Shown: piece by piece, positions 1 to 4,700 of the stretch
Numbering within the stretch: position 1 is the stretch's first letter
Layout of the letters: each line of letters starts with the position of its first letter
From: Treponema sp. UBA1233
GTDB taxonomy: Bacteria > Spirochaetota > Spirochaetia > Treponematales > Treponemataceae
DNA: 11,959 nt
Reading direction: 5' to 3'
NCBI GenBank assembly: GCA_002309305.1
Contig: DBWR01000074.1
Location: forward strand, 29,778-41,736
The notes under the pieces: generated by a model
Told to the model about the DNA's origin: nothing
What the model saw: the letters and a program-made list of their open reading frames with translations, nothing else
The model's database searches: none
Program-made: the position numbers and the translations under genes

Positions 1-264
1 ATTGTGGACGGAAACAAAGTGCCGGATCTTTCTTGTGAAGTTGAGTCAAAGGTCAAGGCTGATGCCACGGTTCCTGAGGTTATGGCGGCCAGCATACTTG
101 CCAAGGTTGAGCGTGACAGGATAATGGTCAAATATGACGCGCTTTACCCCGAATACGGATATGCAAAGCACAAGGGATATCCCACAAAGGCTCATAGGGA
201 AATCTGCCGTAAAATCGGACCGTCTCCCATTCAGCGGATGAGCTTTAGTTATGAAAAAAAGTAG
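1..264 (+). CDS. rnhB: Ribonuclease HII, C-terminal part (5' end outside window)
   Basis: The reading frame is open from base 1 and ends at TAG 262-264, so the true start lies upstream of the window. The visible 87 residues match the C-terminal half of RNase HII. They include a VDGNKVP segment, the helix SILAKVERDRIM, and the conserved tail YGYAKHKGYPTKAHR followed by GPSPIQRMSF. The family cleaves the RNA strand of RNA-DNA hybrids and removes single ribonucleotides from DNA in the cytoplasm. Most of the acidic catalytic residues would be in the missing N-terminal part, so activity cannot be judged here. The gene converges on the PUR-domain gene, with only 3 bp between the two stop codons and no hairpin terminator between them. 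Confidence 0.93.
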   Translation: MVDGNKVPDLSCEVESKVKADATVPEVMAASILAKVERDRIMVKYDALYPEYGYAKHKGYPTKAHREICRKIGPSPIQRMSFSYEKK

Positions 265-267
265 AAA

Positions 268-720
268 TCAGTATTCGTTGTCTTCTTTTGTTGTGGCACG
301 CTTTGAAGTTACGATGATGCGTCCTGTTTTCTTTACGCCGGTATCTTCCTTTTTGGCCTTGCGTTCGGCAACAAGACGGCTTTCTCCCTTTCTGCGGTAA
401 ACCTTCTTTTTTGAGGCATCAGAATCAGATTCACCCTGGCCGAATTTGGCTTCCTTGGCGGCTTTCTTTTCTGCCTTGGCCTTGGCCTTTTCCTTCCTGT
501 CCTTTTCTATGAACGTAAGGGCCTGATCCATGCCTGACAAAAATTCCTGCATGTCGTCAGCAAAAACTACGATGGCACGCCTGTCATCCTGTCCGTCCTT
601 GACCTTGCTTTCGACAATCTGCAAAAACACGTCATGGTTACGGTTTTCCTTGACATTGAAAAAATATGAACGGTTGTCAAAGTTTATTTGAGTCGTATAA
701 AGTTCACCGCGAATACCCAT
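268..720 (-). CDS. PUR-domain (DUF3276) DNA/RNA-binding protein
   Basis: A 150-residue protein. Residues 1-75 have the pattern of the short bacterial PUR-alpha-like domain: MGIRGELYTTQ, then SYFFNVKENRNHDVFLQIVE, then a variable stretch and an IVVFADDMQEF helix. The family binds single-stranded DNA and RNA as a dimer; the Borrelia homologue BpuR is a known nucleic-acid-binding regulator. Residues 76-150 form a highly charged Lys/Arg/Glu tail (KEKAKAKAEKKAAKEAK and further basic clusters), probably disordered and able to add nonspecific nucleic-acid contacts. The start is ATG 720, preceded by an AAGGAAGG ribosome site. The gene is monocistronic, with its own promoter at 758-786. The family assignment is firm; the specific target in this organism is unknown. 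Confidence 0.9.
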   Translation of the reverse strand: MGIRGELYTTQINFDNRSYFFNVKENRNHDVFLQIVESKVKDGQDDRRAIVVFADDMQEFLSGMDQALTFIEKDRKEKAKAKAEKKAAKEAKFGQGESDSDASKKKVYRRKGESRLVAERKAKKEDTGVKKTGRIIVTSKRATTKEDNEY

Positions 721-757
721 CGTTTCCTTCCTTGTTCATGTAAATGGATTTTCAAGA

Positions 758-786
758 AATATAATATATTAAAGAAAAAAAAACAA
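758..786 (-). promoter_or_regulatory. Sigma-70-type promoter of the PUR-domain gene
   Basis: Read on the minus strand, TTGTTT (786-781) and TATATT (763-758) are separated by exactly 17 bp, inside a T-rich spacer. Transcription would start near 751, giving a leader of about 30 nt that includes the AAGGAAGG ribosome site. The same TTGTTT-17-TATATT combination recurs on the plus strand at 8476-8504. Confidence 0.65.
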
Positions 787-899
787 GTATGTGAACTTAT
801 AAATCACCAGTTTACATGATGATAACACCAACCCGCCAACATAGCCCAGAATTCGATTTCCGACAAGTCTTTAGTAAGGATTGTCACGCGGATTTAATG

Positions 900-931
900 A
901 ATTAAGAATTATGAATTATGAATTCTTAATT
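900..931. repeat. AT-rich inverted repeat of the AATTATGAATT family
   Basis: Perfect 11-bp arms, AATTAAGAATT (900-910) and AATTCTTAATT (921-931), flank a 10-nt loop made of the direct repeat ATGAATTATG. The element overlaps the end of the small Rpn-like gene and supplies its last codons and stop. Related AT-rich repeats occur at 2301-2346, 3490-3515 and 8913-8979. The stem has no GC pairs suited to a terminator, so it reads as a dispersed repeat rather than a transcription signal. Confidence 0.7.
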
Positions 932-1190
932 GCTCTGCAATTTCCTGTACTTTTTCAAGTGGGAGCTCAAGACAGCGGGAAACAGTTTCCATTGGGATTC
1001 CTTCCCGCAGAAAGTTTTCAGCGGCTTCCATGGCTTTTTGGGCGATACCCTGTTGTATTCCTTTCTCCTCGCCTCTGGAATATGCGGACTTTTCCCGGGA
1101 GATGCAGTCGTGGACAAATCGCTCGTAGCCGTACTGGTTCTCCCATTCCTGCTGGTCGCGGCTCATCGTGTTTAGAAGTGTCTGTGCCAT
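909..1190 (-). CDS. Stand-alone Rpn C-terminal-domain protein (93 residues)
   Basis: This 93-residue protein has no nuclease domain. Its core GIQQGIAQKAMEAAENF and the following REGIPMETVSRCLELP segment align with the C-terminus of the adjacent full-length Rpn protein (about 15 identities over 41 residues), and an upstream W..QY motif also aligns. The chosen start is ATG 1190, because GGAGG (1203-1199) sits 8 nt upstream; a further in-frame ATG at 1196 and a TTG at 1211 are less well placed. It lies 46 nt downstream of rpn on the same strand and is probably co-transcribed. In E. coli, short C-terminal Rpn products made from internal starts inhibit the full-length nuclease, so a modulator or antitoxin role is a reasonable inference. 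The alternative is a decayed rpn copy that kept only its end. The last residues and stop come from the repeat at 900-931. Confidence 0.6.
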   Translation of the reverse strand: MAQTLLNTMSRDQQEWENQYGYERFVHDCISREKSAYSRGEEKGIQQGIAQKAMEAAENFLREGIPMETVSRCLELPLEKVQEIAEQLRIHNS

Positions 1191-1207
1191 CTTCATCTCC
1201 TCCTGTC

Positions 1208-1223
1208 GCAAGCTGTCGCTTGC
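1208..1223 (-). promoter_or_regulatory. Small mRNA hairpin just upstream of the small Rpn-like gene's ribosome site
   Basis: GCAAGC (1223-1218 on the minus strand) and GCTTGC (1213-1208) form a perfect 6-bp stem with a GACA loop. It lies between the rpn stop codon and the AGGAGGAG ribosome site (1204-1197) of the downstream gene, with only a few bases between stem and site. There is no U tract, so it is not a terminator. A role in setting the translation ratio of the two genes, or in protecting a processed mRNA end, is speculative. Confidence 0.4.
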
Positions 1224-1236
1224 TCTTATACCGCAT

Positions 1237-1512
1237 TCACTGTTTCGAATTCGATTGTGTCAGTTCCATTTCTGGGACAATATCCTTGGTAAGCTCATGT
1301 ATTTCGGATTCTGACATTTTAAGGGATTTTGCAATGAGTTCGATGGATACTCCATTGGCGAAAAAGTTCCTGGCGGCTTCCACGGCTTTCTGGGAGGCCC
1401 CCTGGGCTAGACCCTCAGCACGACCTACAGAGATGCCTTCTGCACGACCGACAGAGAGGCCCTCCTCGTATGCGTCTTCCTTCTCATCATCTATCGTCTG
1501 CTGCCATGTCAT
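1237..1512 (-). CDS. Candidate in-frame internal product of rpn (C-terminal domain, 91 residues)
   Basis: Within the rpn frame, Met210 (ATG 1512-1510) is preceded by GGAGGA at 1526-1521, 8 nt from the codon. This is as good a ribosome site as any in the window, although it lies inside a coding region. Initiation here would give a 91-residue protein starting MTWQQTIDDE, which contains the repeat and C-terminal domain but no nuclease residues. Its length and content are almost the same as the separate 93-residue gene at 909-1190. E. coli rpn genes are reported to encode such short in-frame proteins as inhibitors of the long form. Translation from this site is inferred from the sequence alone. 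Confidence 0.45.
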   Translation of the reverse strand: MTWQQTIDDEKEDAYEEGLSVGRAEGISVGRAEGLAQGASQKAVEAARNFFANGVSIELIAKSLKMSESEIHELTKDIVPEMELTQSNSKQ

Positions 1513-2139
1513 GTACTGTTTCCTCCAGGTCTTGTTTCTTTTGGCGAAGGCCACCTTCTCCTCGATGGATTTGGTAAGGTCGCTCTGGGGGCTGTGTTCC
1601 TTCAGGTACTTCAAGAATGCCCTTGCCTCTTCGTCCTCAATTCTATCATATTCCGACGCATTGAAAAAGACCTTGTAGGCCCTGTCGTTCAGTTTTATGC
1701 TTTGGTCATCACGGCAGATGTTCTCAAAGAAATAGACCGGAAGTTTCTTCTTGAATGGGGATTCAAGGCAGAGGAAGATGACGTATGAATCCTTTAGTTT
1801 GCTGTACTTGTCTCCTCGTGAAAGGTTGTCCATGTCGATTACGCTTTGATAATAGCGTGCACGTTTGGGTAGCTTTTTGTTGACTGTGGTTTGAATCTCA
1901 ATGTCAAAGACATGTTTCTTATCCTTTGTGTAAACGTCAAAGCGGACGGATTTAGAGTCCAGGGTCTCATACATTGTCTTTTCGGCCTGGGGCGGTTCCA
2001 GGCGCTCAATCTTGATGTCCAGTAGAATCTCTAGGATGCGTCGGCAGAGTTCGGGTTCGCTTTCCATTATCTTGCAGAAGAGGAAGTTGTTGGCAAATGT
2101 GAGTTCTTCCCATGACGGTGACTTTTTCTTTTTTGGCAT
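1237..2139 (-). CDS. Rpn family recombination-promoting nuclease / putative transposase
   Basis: A 300-residue member of the Rpn / PD-(D/E)XK family. Residues 10-45 (WEELTFANNFLFCKIM and following) are the typical opening. The nuclease core shows R66-x-D68, then FDIEIQ at 78-83 (E81-x-Q83, the family's variant of the E-x-K motif), and the RARYYQSVIDMD block at 94-104. Rpn proteins of E. coli are DNA endonucleases linked to RecA-independent recombination and phage defence. Residues 228-243 are two tandem copies of an eight-residue (L/I)SVGRAEG unit, and the C-terminal domain that follows contains QKAVEAARNF. The start is ATG 2139 with GGAGG 6 nt upstream. A strong internal start at 1512 could make the C-terminal domain alone, and a stand-alone paralogue of that domain follows downstream. 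The leader carries a hairpin (2167-2184) and a block shared with the peptide gene at 8600-8710. Confidence 0.88.
   Translation of the reverse strand: MPKKKKSPSWEELTFANNFLFCKIMESEPELCRRILEILLDIKIERLEPPQAEKTMYETLDSKSVRFDVYTKDKKHVFDIEIQTTVNKKLPKRARYYQSVIDMDNLSRGDKYSKLKDSYVIFLCLESPFKKKLPVYFFENICRDDQSIKLNDRAYKVFFNASEYDRIEDEEARAFLKYLKEHSPQSDLTKSIEEKVAFAKRNKTWRKQYMTWQQTIDDEKEDAYEEGLSVGRAEGISVGRAEGLAQGASQKAVEAARNFFANGVSIELIAKSLKMSESEIHELTKDIVPEMELTQSNSKQ
1411..1458 (-). repeat. Two tandem 24-bp coding repeats in rpn
   Basis: The minus strand encodes LSVGRAEG (residues 228-235) and then ISVGRAEG (236-243), with synonymous differences between the copies. The 24-bp unit keeps the frame, so copy-number change would lengthen or shorten the linker between the nuclease and C-terminal domains without breaking the gene. 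It lies inside the short internal product as well. Confidence 0.75.
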
Positions 2140-2166
2140 GTTTGGCCTCCAATTAAATAGTAATAT

Positions 2167-2184
2167 GGGACTTACAAAAGCCCC
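2167..2184 (-). promoter_or_regulatory. Hairpin in the rpn leader
   Basis: On the rpn mRNA the bases GGGGCTTTTGTAAGTCCC can fold with GGG/CCC and CTT/AAG pairs around one mismatch. The hairpin would lie near the 5' end of the transcript if it starts just after the palindrome at 2186-2199. No function is evident beyond possible mRNA protection. Confidence 0.3.
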
Positions 2185-2185
2185 T

Positions 2186-2199
2186 ACTATTTAAATAGT
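2186..2199. promoter_or_regulatory. Perfect 14-bp palindrome at the presumed rpn promoter
   Basis: ACTATTTAAATAGT reads the same on both strands. On the minus strand it contains TATTTA, a plausible -10 hexamer for rpn, 53 bp upstream of the start codon. Five bp away begins the conserved block shared with the peptide-gene upstream region, where a similar imperfect palindrome (8797-8813) holds the equivalent position. It could be an operator or simply a symmetric -10 region; no convincing -35 hexamer is seen. Confidence 0.4.
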
Positions 2200-2204
2200 G
2201 GTGA

Positions 2205-2328
2205 CCCCCATGTTTTTTAACAATTTTTTGGGAGAATTTTTGAATTTTTTTTCAATTACCATCCAGTAAGATGCTGAAGCAAGTTCAGCATGACAGGCTC
2301 AATTCCGAATTCCTAATTCTGAATTATG
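2205..2328. repeat. Dispersed intergenic block, copy A (upstream of rpn)
   Basis: This stretch runs from CCCCCATG through TTTTTTAACAATTTTTTGGG, a T-rich run, a CAATTACCATCCAG segment and GGCTCAATTCC to GAATTATG. It aligns along its whole length with 8819-8940, with scattered mismatches and small indels. Both copies lie between divergent genes, in the same orientation relative to the minus-strand gene. It codes for nothing visible. It may be a mobile or recombined intergenic element, or a shared control region. With the palindrome and leader hairpin it accounts for most of the gap between rpn and the gene at 2420. Confidence 0.7.
2271..2291. repeat. REP-like palindrome
   Basis: ATGCTGAA (2271-2278) and TTCAGCAT (2284-2291) form a perfect 8-bp stem with a five-base GCAAG loop, inside dispersed block A. 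The flanks AG and GACA give the look of a widespread intergenic palindrome family. In copy B the matching positions (about 8884-8905) have lost the symmetry. No U tract follows on either strand. Confidence 0.55.
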
Positions 2329-2346
2329 CATTCTAAATTCTTAATT
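2301..2346. repeat. Degenerate AATTC/GAATTATG repeat cluster
   Basis: The segment consists of loosely repeated AATTC and GAATT units (AATTCCGAATTCCTAATTC, then GAATTATGCATTC and AAATTCTTAATT). It is the same low-complexity family as 900-931, 3490-3515 and 8913-8979. It ends about 35 bp before the -10 element of the following gene. Confidence 0.6.
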
Positions 2347-2381
2347 AACCTATATCTGTAGCTTTTTCAGGGAAATGAGGT

Positions 2382-2387
2382 TATAAT
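2382..2387 (+). promoter_or_regulatory. -10 element of the SUMF1-fold gene
   Basis: TATAAT at 2382-2387 is a perfect -10 hexamer 33 bp before the chosen start codon. It predicts a transcript start near 2394 and a leader of about 26 nt. The -35 region at the usual 17-bp distance (TAGCTT, 2359-2364) is poor, so an activator may be involved. Confidence 0.5.
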
Positions 2388-2419
2388 ATTAAGAAATCTT
2401 TTGTATGCGGGAGACTTAC

Positions 2420-3340
2420 ATGAAATCTAGGTTTTTTAGGATTTTGACTTGTACCATGGGCTTGATGGCTCTATCTCTGCCTGTTTTTTCCCAGTTAAAA
2501 CTGGTGGATTCGTCTGCCAAGGTGGAAGAAGAAAAGGCCATAGCAGAACAAAAGGCCAATAAGCTGAAAAGCATCAAGGAAAACTTCGTCTTTGTGCAGG
2601 GCGGAACCTTCCCGATGGGAAGCTCCTCTGGACAAAGTGATGAGAAACCAGTTCACAACGTTACAGTCTCCAGTTTCTACATAGGAAAGACCGAGGTAAC
2701 CCAGGCCCAGTGGACTGCCGTAATGGGAAACAATCCAAGTGACTTTAAGGGAGACAAGCGTCCTGTGGAATGCGTCAGCTGGTATGATGCCATAGTATTC
2801 TGCAACAAGCTGAGCATGATGGACGGCAGGACACCCGCATACAGCGTAAACGGTAAGACAGACCCTGACACATGGGGCTACATTCCCTGCAAGGGAAACT
2901 CCATAAGCGGAACCATCACGATGAATACAAACGCAAACGGTTACAGACTGCCTACGGAAGCGGAGTGGGAATTCGCGGCCTGGGGTGGCAAGAAACGTAA
3001 GGGCTACAAGTACAGTGGAAGCGACAACCTGAGCACAGTAGCCTGGTATTGTGACAACAGCGGAGACCAGACTCATGATGTGGCCAAAAAGGCTCCGAAT
3101 GAATTAGGTTTGTATGACATGAGCGGAAATATATGGGAGTGGTGCTGGGACTGGTACGGCTCGTATGGAAGTAATGCACAGACAAATCCTTTTGGGCCCT
3201 CGTCGGGCGATTGCCGCGTCCTACGTGGTGGCAGTTGGAACTACTACTCGGACGTCTGTCGTGTTGCCTACCGTAGCTACGACGACCCGGGCCTCAGGGA
3301 CTGCTTCATGGGCTTCCGCCTGGTCCGCTCCGCCAACTAA
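2420..3340 (+). CDS. Secreted SUMF1/FGE-fold protein, probable DGR-diversified TvpA-like protein
   Basis: A 306-residue protein with the formylglycine-generating-enzyme (C-type-lectin-like) fold. Marker segments are GGTFPMGSSS (61-70), FYIGKTEVTQAQW (86-98), RPVECVSWYDAIVFCNKLS (114-132), YRLPTEAEWEFAA (175-187), GLYDMSGNIWEWCWDWY (230-246), and RVLRGGSW (266-273) ending in GFRLV (298-302). Residues 1-25 form a signal peptide (MKSRFFR, a hydrophobic core, then PVFSQ), so it is exported. The start at 2420 is chosen over ATG 2405 because GGAG lies 6 nt upstream. Catalytic FGE has two active-site cysteines; by alignment the first is replaced here by Tyr276 or a neighbour and only Cys280 remains, so enzymatic formylglycine formation is unlikely. 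Residues 274-296 look like the hypervariable surface of TvpA from Treponema denticola, a DGR target. The inferred role is variable ligand binding at or outside the cell envelope. Confidence 0.85.
   Translation: MKSRFFRILTCTMGLMALSLPVFSQLKLVDSSAKVEEEKAIAEQKANKLKSIKENFVFVQGGTFPMGSSSGQSDEKPVHNVTVSSFYIGKTEVTQAQWTAVMGNNPSDFKGDKRPVECVSWYDAIVFCNKLSMMDGRTPAYSVNGKTDPDTWGYIPCKGNSISGTITMNTNANGYRLPTEAEWEFAAWGGKKRKGYKYSGSDNLSTVAWYCDNSGDQTHDVAKKAPNELGLYDMSGNIWEWCWDWYGSYGSNAQTNPFGPSSGDCRVLRGGSWNYYSDVCRVAYRSYDDPGLRDCFMGFRLVRSAN
3236..3319 (+). other. Candidate DGR variable region (VR) with invariant 3' end
   Basis: From Trp273 to Arg300, the codons at candidate variable positions are AAC, TAC, TAC, GAC, GTC, TAC, AGC, TAC, GAC, GAC, CTC, GAC, TGC and TTC. 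All 14 have the form NNC, as expected if AAC codons of a template repeat were mutated at their two adenines. Between them sit codons for residues that usually stay constant (TCG, TGT, CGT, GTT, GCC, CGT, CCG, GGC, AGG). The position, directly after RVLRGGSW and before GFRLV at the protein's end, is where TvpA-type targets vary. The caveat is that the nonvariable tail is also rich in C-ending codons. No matching template lies in this window. Confidence 0.6.
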
Positions 3341-3375
3341 CGTTGTCGAAACCTTTAAGGAAAGTTATTTGACGT

Positions 3376-3392
3376 CGGCGGTAAAACCGCCG
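3376..3392 (+). other. GC-rich hairpin downstream of the VR
   Basis: CGGCGGT (3376-3382), AAA and ACCGCCG (3386-3392) form a perfect 7-bp stem with a 3-nt loop, 35 bp after the stop codon. No T run follows, so it is not an intrinsic terminator. In the Bordetella phage DGR a short GC-rich hairpin or cruciform just past the variable region promotes retrohoming, and this element has the right kind of position and shape. A second palindrome, GCGGTACCGC, follows at 3394-3403. Beyond it, 3404-3489 shows nothing recognisable. Confidence 0.5.
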
Positions 3393-3489
3393 TGCGGTAC
3401 CGCGCAGTAACATTCTAAAGGGGCTAGTGGCAGAAGAAGAAAAGACCCTCTCCAGAATCCAGTCGGTAATTTCGGCGAGGAAGCTGTAT

Positions 3490-3515
3490 AATTAAGAATT
3501 ACGAATTACGCATTA
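3490..3515. repeat. AT-rich repeat of the AATTAAGAATT family
   Basis: AATTAAGAATT followed by ACGAATTACGCATTAG is a diverged member of the family seen at 900-931; the left arm is identical to the arm there. It sits 10 bp from the end of the cysteine desulfurase gene, in the gap between convergent genes. Confidence 0.55.
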
Positions 3516-3524
3516 GTTGTCATC

Positions 3525-4700
3525 CTACCCGAAAAGTCCCGCCGTTTCCTTCAAGACATTGACCAAATCATCCATGGCTTCCTTTGTCGTGTCGTGGCCA
3601 AAGCTGAACCTTACGGCATCTTCCTTTTCCTGACCGCTTATGCCCATGCTGTCCAGTACAGGCCGTGAATGCCTTCCCTGCGAACATGCGCTTCCGGTGG
3701 AGATGTAATAGCCCTTTTCGCTCAATGCCCTTTCCATGACCTGTCCCGGAATCCCCTTGAATGAGGCCTGGACTATCCACGGAGAAAAGTTTTCGGTCAT
3801 GCCTTCATCTTCACGGCAGTGTGGGATTATCGTGCATCCCGGTATTGTAAGTATGTCCTTTATGAAGCTTCTGGTCCACTCCATCTGCTGTTCAAAGCGT
3901 TCGGTTGAAGATGGATTTTCCTTTCGTATGAGGTATTTTTCAAGGCACATGGAGAATGCCGCCGCACCATAGACGTTTTCGGTTCCGCTCCTTATGTTCT
4001 TTTCCTGACCGCCACCCCTTAAAAATGAAGTCATCTGTCGGGAAAGATACAAAAGGCCGATTCCTCTGGGACCTCCGATTTTGTGCGCGCTCATTGCGGC
4101 TGAATCAATTCCTGGGGTATTCAAATCAAGCTCGATTTTACCCGCAGCCTGAACGCAGTCAACATGGAACCACGGCTTGCGTCCGTTTTTTGTGTTTTGC
4201 AGTATCGCCTGTGCAATTCCCTTTATGTCCTGGATCGCACCGGTTTCGTTGTTTACGCTCATGATGGCAACAAAGGCCGTGTCATCCTGAATGTGGGATA
4301 CGACAGCCTCTGGTTGAATGAATCCGTTTTTGTCTGGAGAAACTATGATTGGCTTCCACCCGCAGTTTTCCATCATCTTTGTCATGTGGGAGAGTGCAGG
4401 ATGTTCGATTGCGGAAGTTATAAATGAGCCCTTGCCCTGTCTTGTCAAAAGTGAAAGAAGTGGAATGTGGTCGCTTTCCGTTCCGCCTGATGTAAAATAA
4501 AGGGTTTCCGGCTTTACTCCAAGAGCCTTTGCAGCACGTGCCCTGGCTTCCTCAAGAATCTTTTTTGCGTCGGTTCCGGCCTTGTGTATGCTGGACGGAT
4601 TTGCCCAGTTTTCCAGTGTGAGTTCAAGTGCCTGTCTTGCAATTTCTGCATCCTGGGGGGCGGTGGCAGCCCAGTCAAAATAATGTGTCTTGTCCGTCAT
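3525..4700 (-). CDS. Cysteine desulfurase, NifS/IscS type
   Basis: A 391-residue PLP enzyme of the class V aminotransferase fold. It would take sulfur from cysteine to give alanine and an enzyme persulfide, supplying Fe-S cluster assembly or tRNA thiolation in the cytoplasm. Visible landmarks are YFDWAATAP at the N-terminus, SGGTESDH (71-78), AIEHPALS with His100 over the cofactor, HVDCVQAAGK with Asp181, the cofactor lysine Lys207 in SAHKIGGPRG, RSGTEN (237-242), and the catalytic Cys339 in STGSACSQGRHS. Its length is normal for the family. The start overlaps the aroB stop by 4 bp (ATGA), so translation is probably coupled; its own ribosome site (AGAGAAAG) is weak. It is the last gene of the minus-strand operon. 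Whether it is the nifS, iscS or another paralogue cannot be decided, and no scaffold gene is nearby. Confidence 0.93.
   Translation of the reverse strand: MTDKTHYFDWAATAPQDAEIARQALELTLENWANPSSIHKAGTDAKKILEEARARAAKALGVKPETLYFTSGGTESDHIPLLSLLTRQGKGSFITSAIEHPALSHMTKMMENCGWKPIIVSPDKNGFIQPEAVVSHIQDDTAFVAIMSVNNETGAIQDIKGIAQAILQNTKNGRKPWFHVDCVQAAGKIELDLNTPGIDSAAMSAHKIGGPRGIGLLYLSRQMTSFLRGGGQEKNIRSGTENVYGAAAFSMCLEKYLIRKENPSSTERFEQQMEWTRSFIKDILTIPGCTIIPHCREDEGMTENFSPWIVQASFKGIPGQVMERALSEKGYYISTGSACSQGRHSRPVLDSMGISGQEKEDAVRFSFGHDTTKEAMDDLVNVLKETAGLFG

Noticed and set aside
811..903. Small plus-strand frame beginning ATGATGATAACACC
   Set aside because: It has no ribosome site and no convincing composition, and ends in the repeat; the gap 721-899 otherwise shows only the PUR-gene promoter.
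881..1678. Long plus-strand open frame (265 residues)
   Set aside because: It lies antisense to two well-supported Rpn genes, starts without a ribosome site and has low-complexity Ser/Arg composition with no recognisable domain.
2495..3076. Minus-strand open frame of 193 residues
   Set aside because: It is the complement of the SUMF1-fold gene, whose plus-strand frame is full of conserved motifs; no start signal supports it.
3376..3392. Hairpin as a transcription terminator for the SUMF1-fold gene
   Set aside because: No T run follows on either strand; a DGR-related role fits the context better.
3341..3524. DGR template repeat or reverse transcriptase near the SUMF1-fold gene
   Set aside because: The 184-bp gap holds no near-copy of the variable region and no frame of suitable size; neighbouring genes are a cysteine desulfurase and Rpn genes.
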